DNA of 34,841 nucleotides, taken from an uncultured Bacteroidales bacterium. GTDB lineage: Bacteria > Bacteroidota > Bacteroidia > Bacteroidales > UBA3824. Both the position numbers and the translations under genes were made by a program. Within the stretch, counting starts at the first letter, position 1. Each line of letters opens with the position of its first letter. The notes beneath the pieces were generated by a model. That model had not been told where the DNA came from, made no database searches, and saw only the letters and a list, made by a program, of their open reading frames with translations. Shown in pieces: positions 8,296 through 17,225 of this stretch. The DNA lies in the NCBI GenBank assembly GCA_905233995.1, contig CAJOGF010000021.1:1-34841 (forward strand), read 5' to 3'.

Positions 8296-9419
8296 AAATC
8301 TTTTATATGATTGCAAATTTCTCTTACTTGGCTTATTTTCAATTCGTAATAAATTGGTAACCTAAGAAGTGTGTTTTCAAACTTGTCTGCGTTTTCAAGA
8401 TGATTTGTTTTGTTTTTTAAATGTTTTTTCGCAAACGGACTATTTGCTAATGACAAATAATGCGATACGGCAAGTATGTCAAAACTTTTTAGATAGTCAA
8501 TCAGTTTTTGTCTTTCGTCGTTACTTTTGCAGATGATATAAAAAATGTGTCCGTTAGTTGTTGCTTTGTCAATCTGACAACCAAGCGAGATTTTGTTATT
8601 CCGACATAAGGCTTGAAGTTGCTTGAAATATTCAAACCATATTGAGATACGCTTTTTCTGAATTTTTTGATAGTTTTCCAACTGAGCATACAAAAATGCG
8701 GCGATAATTTCAGAGGGGAGAAACGAACTTCCTGTGTCAATCCATTCATACTTACTGACAAGTTTTCTTGAAAAATCAGCCCGATTTGTGCCTTTTTCCC
8801 AAAGAATTTCGGCTCGCTTTATAAAATTATCATCGTTTATGACAAGTAGTCCGCCTTCGCCTGAAATAATGTTTTTGGTTTCGTGAAAACTAAAAACGGC
8901 AAGATGTCCAAAACTTCCGAGAGGTTTCTTGTCGTAATACGAGTCGAAGGCTTGAGCGCAGTCTTCAATTAAAATTAAATTATGTTTTTCTACGATTTGC
9001 ATTATTTTGTTCATCTCGCACGCCGAACCTGCATAATGAACTATAACCAAAACTTTTGTCTTTTCAGTTATAAGACTTTCTATTTTGTCGGCATCGATAT
9101 TTGGATTATTGTCGTATGAGTCAGCAAAAATAATGTTAACTCCCTCTCTTACAAAAGCAAGCGCAGTAGAAACAAATGTGTATGATGGCACTATAACTTC
9201 GTCGCCGTGCTCAAGATTGCAAAGCAAAGCACACATTTCTAAAGCATCGGTGCAACTTGTGGTAAGAAGACATTTCTTAAAACCAAAAGTTTCTTGAAAA
9301 AAATTTTGACATTTCTTTGTAAATGTTCCGTTGCCTGAAATTTTTCCTAACTTTATGGCTTCTTTTATGTATTTAGTTTCTTTGCCAATCAGAAACGGTT
9401 TGTTGTATGGAATTTTCAT
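8283..9419 (-). CDS. WecE-like dTDP-4-amino-4,6-dideoxygalactose transaminase (DegT/DnrJ/EryC1/StrS family)
   Basis: This is a PLP-dependent sugar aminotransferase of 378 aa, the normal length. Similarity to E. coli WecE/RffA runs throughout: PYNKPFLIGKE at the start, LLTTSCTDALEM (51-62), DEVIVPSYTFVSTA, VHYAGSACEM, the PLP-contacting D153 in EDCAQ, and the Schiff-base lysine K182 in SFHETKN, followed by EKGTNRADF. By homology it converts dTDP-4-keto-6-deoxyglucose to the 4-amino sugar used in surface polysaccharide. No other nucleotide-sugar genes lie next to it. The neighbour across the divergent gap is a YfhO-type membrane protein, also likely involved in envelope glycan. I give no gene symbol because the pathway is not shown here. 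Confidence 0.92.
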   Translation of the reverse strand: MKIPYNKPFLIGKETKYIKEAIKLGKISGNGTFTKKCQNFFQETFGFKKCLLTTSCTDALEMCALLCNLEHGDEVIVPSYTFVSTALAFVREGVNIIFADSYDNNPNIDADKIESLITEKTKVLVIVHYAGSACEMNKIMQIVEKHNLILIEDCAQAFDSYYDKKPLGSFGHLAVFSFHETKNIISGEGGLLVINDDNFIKRAEILWEKGTNRADFSRKLVSKYEWIDTGSSFLPSEIIAAFLYAQLENYQKIQKKRISIWFEYFKQLQALCRNNKISLGCQIDKATTNGHIFYIICKSNDERQKLIDYLKSFDILAVSHYLSLANSPFAKKHLKNKTNHLENADKFENTLLRLPIYYELKISQVREICNHIKDFYKV

Positions 9420-9450
9420 TTGTTTTTACGAAAAAAAATTGTTAATTTTG
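9419..9450 (+). promoter_or_regulatory. Promoter of the YfhO-family gene
   Basis: TTTG at 9419-9422 and TAATTTTG at 9443-9450 are 20 bp apart. The -33 box touches the start codon (9417-9419, minus strand) of the divergent aminotransferase gene. Confidence 0.7.
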
Positions 9451-9480
9451 AAGTTTTGAAATTACAAATTCTTTTTTAAA

Positions 9481-12111
9481 ATGAAAAATAAAATTGCTGA
9501 TTTTATTTCTAATCGTCCGATATTGACGTTGTTTTTCCTAATAATGACGATTGGATTGATATGTTTTTTCAATTTTTTCAGTCTTGACGACATGTTTGTT
9601 TTTACGGGACTTGCCTCTGATAGTTATACTTCGTATTTGCCTAATTGGTTCAAAAACAAATGGTTAAGTGAATATTCGTTTCTTTCTACATATAGTTTTT
9701 ACGATACTGTTGGTAATTCTTATATCGAAAATATTCCTCTTGACCCCTTAGGATTTGTTACGTTTTTATTAGGAAAGTTTTTTTTGAATTTTTTTGGTGT
9801 TGAAGGTTATGCGGCATGGTATTTTTATTCAAAATTTTTTGTATCGTTTCTTGGGACGGGTATTTTTACGTATTTGTGGCTTTATACAGTTGGGGTTAGA
9901 AAGTTTGCTGCGATTTCAGGCGGTGTGTTAGCCGCTTTTTCTGGCGCAATAACTGTACTTGCGCCTTGGAATATCGAATATTTTGGTTTTTATACAGCAT
10001 TTTATCTTTTTAGTTTTGAACAGTTGTTTTTGAAAAAACGTTGGTATTTTTTTGTTATAGCCGCTGCAATGCTTGCTGGTAAGCCTTATTTCTTGTATCT
10101 TCATTCTTTCTTTTTGGCTGTTTATGTTGTTTTTAGATTTTTTGTTGTGCGACCAAGTTTCAAAACTATTGTCAATACTTGTATTTGGATTTTCTGTACG
10201 GGATTGCTTGGTATTCTGATTAATTTGCCAGATTTTGTTAATTCTTTAATTGTTCAACTCAACACTCCTCGTATGGAAGATGTTAATTTTAGTAAATATG
10301 CTGACGATAATTTGGTTTTGACATCGCAAATGGCTGCAACTACCGTTTTGAGATTTTTTGCTAACAATATTCTTGGCAATGATTTTGTTTTATCAGAATG
10401 GAATAATTATTTGGAGGCACCTGCTTTTTATTCGGGCATAATTTCGATTTTGATTTTTCCGCAGATTTTTCAGTTTTTGTCAAGAAAAAAAATAATTGCG
10501 TATTCTTGTTTGATTGTTTTTGTTTTTTCTGTTGTGTATTTTCCTCCGTTAAGACGCTTAATTGTGCTTTATGCTGGAGATTATTACCGTTACGGCATTG
10601 ACTTTTTTGTTTGTTTCGTGTTGATTTTTCTTTCGGCAGAATCTTTGATGCTTATTGTGGCAAAAAAACGTTTGAATTTTCCATTGTTTGTTTCTTCGGC
10701 ACTTGTATCGGGACTTTTGCTTTGGATGTCTTGCGCAAATAATGATAATATGATTGAAAAACCTGAAGTTTTGTATTTCGTGGTTGTTATGCTTGTGGCT
10801 TATGTTTTGCTGTTTTGTTTTATAAATTATTTTGATAGGCAAAATATTAAAATACTGATACTTTTGCTTGTGTTATTTGAAGTAACGGTTTTAACAAAAT
10901 CGTCGTTTGAAGGTCGCGAAACTGTTAAATTTTCCGACCTCGAACTCAACAAAGCCGGTTATGACAATTCAATAGGTGAGGTGTTGAACAAAATTCATAA
11001 TTCTGATAGTTCAAAGTTTTATCGTGTTGAAGTCCGTTATAATCCCGGCATTGCGATTCATTCGTCGTTAAATAGCAATATGGTTTTAAATTATTATACT
11101 TCAAAGGGTTATAATTCGTTCAATAATCCTGAATATGTGAAATTTTTACGAGATGTATGTTTTGTTAGTCCATATCTTGAGGGTGATACACGATGGATAA
11201 ACGGTGTTGATGCTTCACCGTTTATTTATGGCTTTTTGTCGTCTAAGTATTTGATAACCAAGAGAGAAGATTCTTTGTCGATTCCGTTGCTGACGATGTT
11301 GGCTGATACAATTGAAAAATTTCCAAAGCATTTGCTTTTGAAAAATAATTATGTTTATCCTTTGGGTTTTACGTTGGATAAATATATTTCGCGACAAGAT
11401 TTTTTGTCGTTGGTAACATTTTCTGTCAATGCAGACAATGCTAAACATATAATACAAGCCCTTACTCGAAACGGTTATGACATCAACGATTTAAGGCGGT
11501 ATATCAGCGGTGTTGAAAAAATGATTGGCATGAATTTTTCTTCGTTGAAAGAAATTGACAATTATGTTGAACAGAATTTTGATTCTAAAATTCGTCCTGT
11601 TATAAGTTCGTATGTTTATGTTTTGTGCTCTGAAAATGCTCGTCAGTTGTATTCGCTTCTAAATTGTTTTGTTCCTGATAGCACTGATTGTATTACGGAT
11701 TTTGGAAAATTTCAAAAGGTTTCTGCTAATGATAGTGTTATAGGTTTGGATTATCTTTCCATGGAAGTTTTTAAGAAAAACATGAATAATGCCAATAAAG
11801 AAAATCTTGAAATAAAAGAATTTAAACAATTTTATATAAAGGGAAACGTTAATCTTAGTAAGGATAAATTTATGGTTTTTTCCATTCCTTTTGATGAATC
11901 GTGGAAAATTTTTGTTGACGGCATTGAGAAAAAACTTGTAAAGTGTGATATTGGTTTTTGTGGTTTAGAATTATCTTCGGGAAGTCATACGGTTGAACTT
12001 TTCTATAAACCTCAAAATAGAAATATTTATATTGTGATTTCGATAATTTCAACGCTGATTTTCTGGGGATTGTTTTTTGTTTTGCGTATGAAAAACAAAA
12101 AACAATTCTAA
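9481..12111 (+). CDS. YfhO-family polytopic membrane protein
   Basis: The protein has 876 aa. The first about 470 residues hold roughly 12 hydrophobic segments in the pattern of GT-C-like glycosyltransferase relatives. An N-terminal loop contains the LASDSYTSYLPNW motif. A long extracytoplasmic region follows, then a conserved C-terminal beta module (IPFDESWKIFVDGIEKK, GSHTVELFYKP) and a final transmembrane helix with a basic tail. This layout matches the YfhO family (PF09586), whose characterised members act in glycosylation of lipoteichoic acid or related envelope polymers. In Bacteroidota the acceptor is unknown, and no acceptor is suggested here. It has its own promoter and is convergent with the unknown gene at 12120. 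Confidence 0.85.
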   Translation: MKNKIADFISNRPILTLFFLIMTIGLICFFNFFSLDDMFVFTGLASDSYTSYLPNWFKNKWLSEYSFLSTYSFYDTVGNSYIENIPLDPLGFVTFLLGKFFLNFFGVEGYAAWYFYSKFFVSFLGTGIFTYLWLYTVGVRKFAAISGGVLAAFSGAITVLAPWNIEYFGFYTAFYLFSFEQLFLKKRWYFFVIAAAMLAGKPYFLYLHSFFLAVYVVFRFFVVRPSFKTIVNTCIWIFCTGLLGILINLPDFVNSLIVQLNTPRMEDVNFSKYADDNLVLTSQMAATTVLRFFANNILGNDFVLSEWNNYLEAPAFYSGIISILIFPQIFQFLSRKKIIAYSCLIVFVFSVVYFPPLRRLIVLYAGDYYRYGIDFFVCFVLIFLSAESLMLIVAKKRLNFPLFVSSALVSGLLLWMSCANNDNMIEKPEVLYFVVVMLVAYVLLFCFINYFDRQNIKILILLLVLFEVTVLTKSSFEGRETVKFSDLELNKAGYDNSIGEVLNKIHNSDSSKFYRVEVRYNPGIAIHSSLNSNMVLNYYTSKGYNSFNNPEYVKFLRDVCFVSPYLEGDTRWINGVDASPFIYGFLSSKYLITKREDSLSIPLLTMLADTIEKFPKHLLLKNNYVYPLGFTLDKYISRQDFLSLVTFSVNADNAKHIIQALTRNGYDINDLRRYISGVEKMIGMNFSSLKEIDNYVEQNFDSKIRPVISSYVYVLCSENARQLYSLLNCFVPDSTDCITDFGKFQKVSANDSVIGLDYLSMEVFKKNMNNANKENLEIKEFKQFYIKGNVNLSKDKFMVFSIPFDESWKIFVDGIEKKLVKCDIGFCGLELSSGSHTVELFYKPQNRNIYIVISIISTLIFWGLFFVLRMKNKKQF

Positions 12112-12119
12112 AAATTTTT

Positions 12120-12872
12120 TCATAATTTCTTTAGTAATTTGTCTGGTACAAAAAACATTGCAACGCCCAGACAAAGCATAATAATATAAATTTTGAGACT
12201 TTTAATATCTGAATGTTCTTCTTTTACTGCTTTTTCAAATGGTATAATATTTTGAACATCAAACGAATAGTCATTTTGAGAATTTCTATTTACCGATTTT
12301 GAAAGAATCATCGCAACTTTTTGATTTTCGTCTATTGTTTTGCGCATATATTGAATTTTTGGTTTGCCCTTGGTAAGAAGTCCTGAAACCAAAAAACTAT
12401 ATTCTCCATATTCTATTTTCATATAATTGCCAAAAATATTTGTTTTTATTTTGTTGACAGTAAAAGATGTATCAACTTGTGTTTCAAAATTTTGAGGAAT
12501 TATATAAAAATCATTTTGACTTTTAGTGTCATAAAATTTCAAAAGTTGAGATTTTTTACTTTGGTTTATTAGCATTTTTTTTGACCCATCTGGCCACACA
12601 ATCGAAAGTTTTATTTCTCCAAAAACAACTTTTTTGGTTTTATCGTCAGACATAAAAAATGCATCATCGGATTTTATTTTTCCTATGATACATAATTTTT
12701 TTTCGTTTTGAAAATATTTGTCAACATTTTTATAATCAACTATTTTAGCACCTTTTATTTCCTGAATATTGTTAGAATATTTGTGAGCCATAATACCGTT
12801 GAATCCTATAATCAGCAGCATTATTCCAACAACAGAACAGAAAACGGAAGTATTTTTCAAAGAATATTTCAA
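12120..12872 (-). CDS. Unknown membrane protein with two end helices
   Basis: I do not recognise this protein (250 aa). A hydrophobic helix lies at about residues 10-28 and a second near the C-terminus (about 226-243). Between them is a soluble region rich in beta-strand-like segments that probably lies on one side of the membrane. This two-helix layout vaguely recalls GIDE-type membrane proteins, but no zinc or RING residues are visible. The apparent start is TTG at 12872, inside the stop of the upstream gene (TTGA overlap), which suggests translational coupling. The alternative is a start further downstream at the next Met (residue 18), but this would cut the first helix. The coding sequence is very AT-rich. 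Confidence 0.6.
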   Translation of the reverse strand: MKYSLKNTSVFCSVVGIMLLIIGFNGIMAHKYSNNIQEIKGAKIVDYKNVDKYFQNEKKLCIIGKIKSDDAFFMSDDKTKKVVFGEIKLSIVWPDGSKKMLINQSKKSQLLKFYDTKSQNDFYIIPQNFETQVDTSFTVNKIKTNIFGNYMKIEYGEYSFLVSGLLTKGKPKIQYMRKTIDENQKVAMILSKSVNRNSQNDYSFDVQNIIPFEKAVKEEHSDIKSLKIYIIMLCLGVAMFFVPDKLLKKL

Positions 12873-13591
12873 GAGGCTATGCTTATACCGTTGTTTATTG
12901 AAACTCTTTCGCTTGGTCGGTAAACATAGTTTACGCCGTATCTTGAAGCCTGTTCTCTTTTCCTTTCAGGAGTCTCGCGGGAGTAATATTCTTCTACTTC
13001 GTTCCAAAGAGTGCAAATTATTTCATCGCATTTAGGTCGCATTGACGATACTTTGGCGTTTGCTCTTACAGAAATACTTTGAAGCATTTTCTGAAAATTT
13101 AATTTTTCCACAAATTCGTCATAATATACTTTTACGACGGCGATTTTTGGACTTAAAATAGGATTACCAGTTTTTATAACTCTGTTATTTTCGCCTGTAA
13201 TCACTTTTCGTCCCCATAGAATTACATCATTTTCGGTTTTTAAATCAGGCAGACAGCCATTTTTTTCATCAATCTCAAAGTATTTTCTTGCTGACGGTTT
13301 TATCTCTCCCCTTATTATAGCAAAATTAAAAACTTGCAGAAAATGAGAGATATACAACTTTGCTTTTTTGAAAGTTGCTACAAAAACTTTGTTATTTGTA
13401 ACTTGTCTTGTACGTGCTTCTTTCTGCATCATAACCGCTTGTTCAAACAAAGGCAAAAAGCCTTGTATTTTCAAAAGTGTGCTTTGTTTGAACGCCAGCA
13501 TATCTGGCGAGTATTTTTTGGCAATCTCAAGTGCTTTCTTCAGCGCTTTCATTCTTGCCGTGTCTGTGTTTGGTAATCTTCTGTACGGCAT
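12869..13591 (-). CDS. Conserved Bacteroidota protein of unknown function
   Basis: The protein has 240 aa, is soluble and basic, and has no signal peptide. It opens with MPYRRLPNTDTARMKALKKA, an N-terminus I associate with a widespread but uncharacterised Bacteroidota family. The protein is mostly helical in its first 150 residues, with an RPKCDEIICTLWNEVEEYY segment and a basic C-terminus (PERKREQASRYGVNYVYRP). No catalytic motif is evident. It overlaps the downstream membrane-protein gene by 4 bp and is probably co-transcribed with it. It is divergent from the aminopeptidase gene, with a 174 bp AT-rich gap in which I see no convincing promoter for this gene. Confidence 0.7.
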   Translation of the reverse strand: MPYRRLPNTDTARMKALKKALEIAKKYSPDMLAFKQSTLLKIQGFLPLFEQAVMMQKEARTRQVTNNKVFVATFKKAKLYISHFLQVFNFAIIRGEIKPSARKYFEIDEKNGCLPDLKTENDVILWGRKVITGENNRVIKTGNPILSPKIAVVKVYYDEFVEKLNFQKMLQSISVRANAKVSSMRPKCDEIICTLWNEVEEYYSRETPERKREQASRYGVNYVYRPSERVSINNGISIAS

Positions 13592-13765
13592 AGTTTTTTG
13601 GGTTTTATGAAATTTGTAAATAATATATTTTTCTTTATTGCTTATAAATCAAATCAAATGCCGAATTTTTGTTTTTATGAAAAAAAATAATGCTAAAAAA
13701 ATAAAAAATATTTTTTTTTCAAAAAATAAAATCTAATTTTACGCTATTAAATTCTAACAAATATT

Positions 13766-15157
13766 ATGTTCAATTCAGAAATTTATAAAGCGCGTAGAGC
13801 AAAACTCTTATCGGGCTTAAAGTCGGGTCTCGTGTTGATTCCCGGTAATAACGAAATGCCTTATAGTTATCGTGCAAATTCTTTTCCATTCCGTCAGGAC
13901 AGCACTTTTCTTTATTTTGCTGGTATTGATTATCCGTCTCTTGTGCTCGTATTGGATTGTGATAATTCCAAAGAGTTTCTTTTTGGAAATTCAGCAACTG
14001 AAGAAGATGCCATTTGGTCGGGAAAACAGCCTTCAATAGAAGAATATGCGGCATTGTCGGGTATAGAAAATGTTAAGCCGTTTGATTCGTTGGAGAAGTT
14101 TGTAAAAGATTATAAAGGAAAAGTTCATTTTATAAATCCTTATTCTGGAGACATTCAAGTTCTTGTTTCAACTATTACGGGAATTGATGTTAATCAACTA
14201 AAAGAAAAACAGTCGCTTGAAATGATTTCAGTTGTCTCAAATATGCGAAAAATAAAGGAAGATGTTGAGATTCAAGAAATCGAAAATGCTGTTAATCTTA
14301 CGGGTGCTATGTTTGAATATATTATGAAATATTCTTCAAGTGTTGAGGAGTATTTTTCGGAAAAAGACGTAGCAGGAAAAATCTATGATTATTGTCTTAC
14401 CAAAGGATATTATCCAGCCTTCAAGCCTATTGTAACAATCCATGGAGAAATTCTTCACAATTCTGGTTACAAAGAAAATCTCAAAAAAGGAAGGCTTTTG
14501 CTTGTTGACGCAGGTCTTGAAACCTCTTCGCATTATGGTGGTGATATGACAAGAACAATTCCTTTGGGCGGTAAATTTTCTAAACGTCAGAGGGACGTTT
14601 ACGATATTGTTGTAAAAGCAAATTGGGGTATCGTTGATTCGGCACGTCCGGGAGTTGCTTGGTCAAAACTTCATAACCGTGCGGCAAGGATTATAACTTC
14701 GGGTCTCAAAGACCTTGGAATTATGAAAGGCGATACTGACGATATTGTTGCAAACGGTGCATACGCTTTGTTTTTCCCGCATGGTCTTGGGCATTTGTTA
14801 GGTCTTGACGCTCATGACATGGAAAACTATGGTGAAGACCTTATCGGTTATGACGATACAATAAAAAGAAGTGAAATTTTTGGTCCGTCATCATTGCGTT
14901 ATGGTCTTGAAATAAAAGAAAATATGGTTTTGACAAACGAACCCGGTATTTATTTTATTCCGCATTTGATAGAGTCTTGGCAGAAAGAAGGTAAGTTTAA
15001 GGACTTTATCAATTATGACAGAGCATTGTCGTATAAAGATTTTGGCGGAATACGTATCGAGGACGATTTGCTTATTACAGCAAATGGTTGTCGTCTCTTG
15101 GGAAAACCTGTTGCGAAAACAGGCAAGGAAATAGAGGCGGCTATATCTGGGAAATAA
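13766..15157 (+). CDS. Xaa-Pro aminopeptidase (M24B family)
   Basis: This enzyme removes N-terminal residues preceding proline. The 463 aa have the two-domain layout of aminopeptidase P: a creatinase-like N-terminal domain (1-170; note NEMPYSYRANSFPFRQDSTFLYF) and a pita-bread catalytic domain. All five metal ligands are present: D248 (VDAGLE), D260 (GGDMTR), H339 (FFPHGLGH), E392 (TNEPGIYF) and E432 (IRIEDD). There is no signal peptide, so it is cytoplasmic. A weak -7-like sequence TAATTTTA lies at 13734-13741 but has no matching -33 box. The next gene on the strand, an alpha-galactosidase, is functionally unrelated. Confidence 0.94.
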   Translation: MFNSEIYKARRAKLLSGLKSGLVLIPGNNEMPYSYRANSFPFRQDSTFLYFAGIDYPSLVLVLDCDNSKEFLFGNSATEEDAIWSGKQPSIEEYAALSGIENVKPFDSLEKFVKDYKGKVHFINPYSGDIQVLVSTITGIDVNQLKEKQSLEMISVVSNMRKIKEDVEIQEIENAVNLTGAMFEYIMKYSSSVEEYFSEKDVAGKIYDYCLTKGYYPAFKPIVTIHGEILHNSGYKENLKKGRLLLVDAGLETSSHYGGDMTRTIPLGGKFSKRQRDVYDIVVKANWGIVDSARPGVAWSKLHNRAARIITSGLKDLGIMKGDTDDIVANGAYALFFPHGLGHLLGLDAHDMENYGEDLIGYDDTIKRSEIFGPSSLRYGLEIKENMVLTNEPGIYFIPHLIESWQKEGKFKDFINYDRALSYKDFGGIRIEDDLLITANGCRLLGKPVAKTGKEIEAAISGK

Positions 15158-15226
15158 ATTTTTCATTGATGTATATAGACTATAATTTTAATGTATTTAC
15201 CAATTACACTATTTTGTTTTAAAAAT

Positions 15227-16456
15227 ATGAAAAAAAAAATCTTTACAATTGCGGCAACTTTAAGTCTTGCTTTAAGTGTGTCTGCTCAAAAGTTTGAAAA
15301 TCTTGCATTAACACCGCCTATGGGTTGGAACTCTTGGAACACTTTTGCTTGTGATATTAGCGAAAAAACTGTCAAAGATATGGCGGATTTGTTTGTAGAA
15401 TTAGGTCTTGACAAAGTCGGTTTTGAATATATCGTAATCGATGATGGTTGGATGTTAAAAGAAAGAGACAAACAAGGCAATCTTGTTCCTGACCCAAAAA
15501 AGTTTCCGAATGGAATCAAAGCCGTTGCTGACTATGTCCATTCTAAAGGTTTGAAATTTGGTATTTATAATTGTTGTGGTTCCCAGACTTGCGGAGATTA
15601 TCCGGGCGGCAGAGGACATGAATATCAGGATGCCCTTTTATATGCAAGTTTTGGTGTTGACTATCTTAAGTACGATTGGTGTAACACTGGCAAAATGTAT
15701 GCGCCTGAGGCTTACAAAACTATGAGAGACGCTCTTTATACCGCTGGCAGACCTGTTGTTTTTTCTATTTGTGAATGGGGCGACAATCAGCCGTGGGAGT
15801 GGGGTGCTGAAATTGGACACCTTTGGCGTACAACGGGCGACATTTATTGCTGTTACGATTGTGAGTATGTTCAAGATAAGGGACTTCCTACTCAATGGTC
15901 GGCTTGGGGAGTATGGCCAATTCTTAGAATGAGAAAAGACATCAGAAAATACGCAGGTCCCGGTCATTGGAACGACCCTGATATGCTTGAAATCGGTAAA
16001 TGTCTTAATGCAGCAGAAGACCGTTCACACTTTGCGCTTTGGTGTCTGAGTGCTGCTCCTCTTATTCTTGGAAACGACCTTCGCACTTGCACCGAAGAAA
16101 CAAAAAAACTTATTACGAATAAGGAGTTGATTGATGTTGACCAAGATAAACTTGGAATTCAAGGTTTTGAATATAGTTTCAAGGATAGTATTTCAATTTG
16201 GGTTAAGCCTCTCGAAAACGATGCTTGGGCGGTTGGTTTTGTTAACACTTCAAGTGTAGAAAAGTCTTTAACTTTCGACTTTAAAAATAATGTTATTGTT
16301 GATAAAGATTTTTCTAAAACCTTGGATGCTAACAAGGTAGAATATGTCATAAGGGATTTGTTTGAACATAAAGACCTCAAAACAACAACAAAAAAGCCCT
16401 TAACGATGAAAATTTCTTCTCATGATATTTTTATGGTGAAACTTACAAAAAAGTAA
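15227..16456 (+). CDS. Secreted GH27 alpha-galactosidase
   Basis: This enzyme hydrolyses terminal alpha-galactosyl (possibly alpha-N-acetylgalactosaminyl) residues of oligosaccharides. I choose ATG 15227 (409 aa) rather than the in-frame ATG at 15191. The later start gives a clean signal peptide: lysines, a hydrophobic core and cleavage after SVSAQ (about residue 21). The mature enzyme opens with LTPPMGWNSWNTF, the GH27 hallmark. The catalytic nucleophile is D150 (YLKYDWCN) and the acid/base D205 (WRTTGDI), with the conserved GHWNDPDMLEIG following. A C-terminal beta domain completes it. Export implies a periplasmic or surface role in glycan foraging. No SusC/SusD pair is nearby, so it is not part of a visible polysaccharide utilisation locus. 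Confidence 0.93.
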   Translation: MKKKIFTIAATLSLALSVSAQKFENLALTPPMGWNSWNTFACDISEKTVKDMADLFVELGLDKVGFEYIVIDDGWMLKERDKQGNLVPDPKKFPNGIKAVADYVHSKGLKFGIYNCCGSQTCGDYPGGRGHEYQDALLYASFGVDYLKYDWCNTGKMYAPEAYKTMRDALYTAGRPVVFSICEWGDNQPWEWGAEIGHLWRTTGDIYCCYDCEYVQDKGLPTQWSAWGVWPILRMRKDIRKYAGPGHWNDPDMLEIGKCLNAAEDRSHFALWCLSAAPLILGNDLRTCTEETKKLITNKELIDVDQDKLGIQGFEYSFKDSISIWVKPLENDAWAVGFVNTSSVEKSLTFDFKNNVIVDKDFSKTLDANKVEYVIRDLFEHKDLKTTTKKPLTMKISSHDIFMVKLTKK

Positions 16457-16464
16457 TCTGTATT

Positions 16465-16500
16465 AAAACCAATTCAGAAAAAAAACTCTGAATTGGTTTT
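16465..16500. terminator. Bidirectional terminator between the alpha-galactosidase and folB
   Basis: AAAACCAATTCAG (16465-16477) pairs perfectly with CTGAATTGGTTTT (16488-16500). The A and T flanks let it serve both convergent genes. Confidence 0.85.
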
Positions 16501-16502
16501 CT

Positions 16503-16856
16503 TTAACTTTTTATTTCTATTCCGCTTTTTTCTAAGTTTCCGCCTTCTATTGGTGGATAATGTTTGTAAATTTTAAGGTCTATACCCGAAATATTTGGAA
16601 AATCTCGTTTTAGACTTTCCATAATTCTATATGCTAAGTTTTCAATTAAATTGCAAGGTATAAGTGTTTCTTTTTTAACGGTTTGATACACCAACGAATA
16701 ATCTGTTGCGTCTTTCAAATCGTCGGAAATTCCACTTGTCAAGGTGTCGCATTTGAAACTCAAGGAAATGGTTAAATCGTTTCCTAAATCTCTTTCTTCT
16801 TTAGTTGTGCCTATGTTGGCGCGAAATTTCATGCCTTCGAGAATTATTTTGCCCAT
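16503..16856 (-). CDS. folB: Dihydroneopterin aldolase
   Basis: FolB cleaves 7,8-dihydroneopterin to 6-hydroxymethyl-dihydropterin in folate synthesis. The 117 aa match the family length. Features seen are the early GTTKEER loop with the catalytic glutamate (E20/E21), DDLKDATDYSLVY (45-57), LIENLAYRIME (70-80) and the active-site lysine K98 in IYKHYPPIEGG. The usual HG before the catalytic loop is IG here, a mild deviation. No other folate genes adjoin. A candidate promoter lies upstream at 16896-16925. Confidence 0.88.
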   Translation of the reverse strand: MGKIILEGMKFRANIGTTKEERDLGNDLTISLSFKCDTLTSGISDDLKDATDYSLVYQTVKKETLIPCNLIENLAYRIMESLKRDFPNISGIDLKIYKHYPPIEGGNLEKSGIEIKS

Positions 16857-16895
16857 TTTTTTTTAAGTTTAGTAAACTATTTTTTTTCTTAACGG

Positions 16896-16925
16896 CAAAA
16901 TTAATATGTTTTTATTCAACACAAA
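16896..16925 (-). promoter_or_regulatory. Candidate promoter of folB
   Basis: On the minus strand, TAATTTTG (plus 16896-16903) is preceded by TTTG (plus 16922-16925) at 18 bp. The leader also contains a perfect palindrome AGTTTAGTAAACT at 16866-16878 of unknown meaning. Confidence 0.5.
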
Positions 16926-16944
16926 ATATTCTTGGGAAAATTAA

Positions 16945-16976
16945 TTTGTTTTTGTTATAAAAATCTGTTATCTTTG
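16945..16976 (+). promoter_or_regulatory. Promoter of the small HARE-HTH-like gene
   Basis: TTTG at 16945-16948 and TATCTTTG at 16969-16976, spacing 20 bp. This is a full consensus promoter 42 bp before the ATG. Confidence 0.78.
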
Positions 16977-17018
16977 TTGTCAATATTAAAAAATTAACTA
17001 TTTGACTTTCAACAAAAA

Positions 17019-17225
17019 ATGAGTATTGTAGAGGCTATAGTCTATCTTATTGCATCGGGTGGACACGGTATGCGTGTTGATCAGATAACCGAACAAATCA
17101 ATATCCATAAACTTCATCAGCGTAAAGATGGAAAACCTGTTACTATTCAGCAGGTTTACGCAGTAATCATGCATCATCCTGAAACTTTCGTAAAGGAAGA
17201 CGGAAGAATAAGACTTATAATGTAA
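17019..17225 (+). CDS. Small HARE-HTH-like winged-helix protein
   Basis: The protein has only 68 aa. The pattern IVYLIASGGHGMRVDQITE, then KLHQRKDGKPVTIQQVYAVI, then FVKEDGRIRLI matches the HARE-HTH/HB1 fold. In that fold a helix is followed by an LHVxEI-like helix, a DGK loop, a recognition-type helix and a final beta wing carrying the sequence F-V-x-x-x-G-x-I-x-L. In other proteins this domain is fused to RNA polymerase delta subunits, ASXL proteins or restriction enzymes and is thought to recognise nucleic acid. Here it stands alone with a full consensus promoter, so it is probably a true gene. The assignment is by pattern only. Its stop abuts the stop of the convergent ATPase remnant. Confidence 0.65.
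   Translation: MSIVEAIVYLIASGGHGMRVDQITEQINIHKLHQRKDGKPVTIQQVYAVIMHHPETFVKEDGRIRLIM

Noticed and set aside
15191..15226. Earlier in-frame ATG for the alpha-galactosidase
   Set aside because: It would put 12 extra, partly hydrophobic residues before a perfect signal peptide that begins at 15227.
16866..16878. AGTTTAGTAAACT palindrome as an operator of folB
   Set aside because: A single short palindrome in very AT-rich DNA; too easily due to chance to call.
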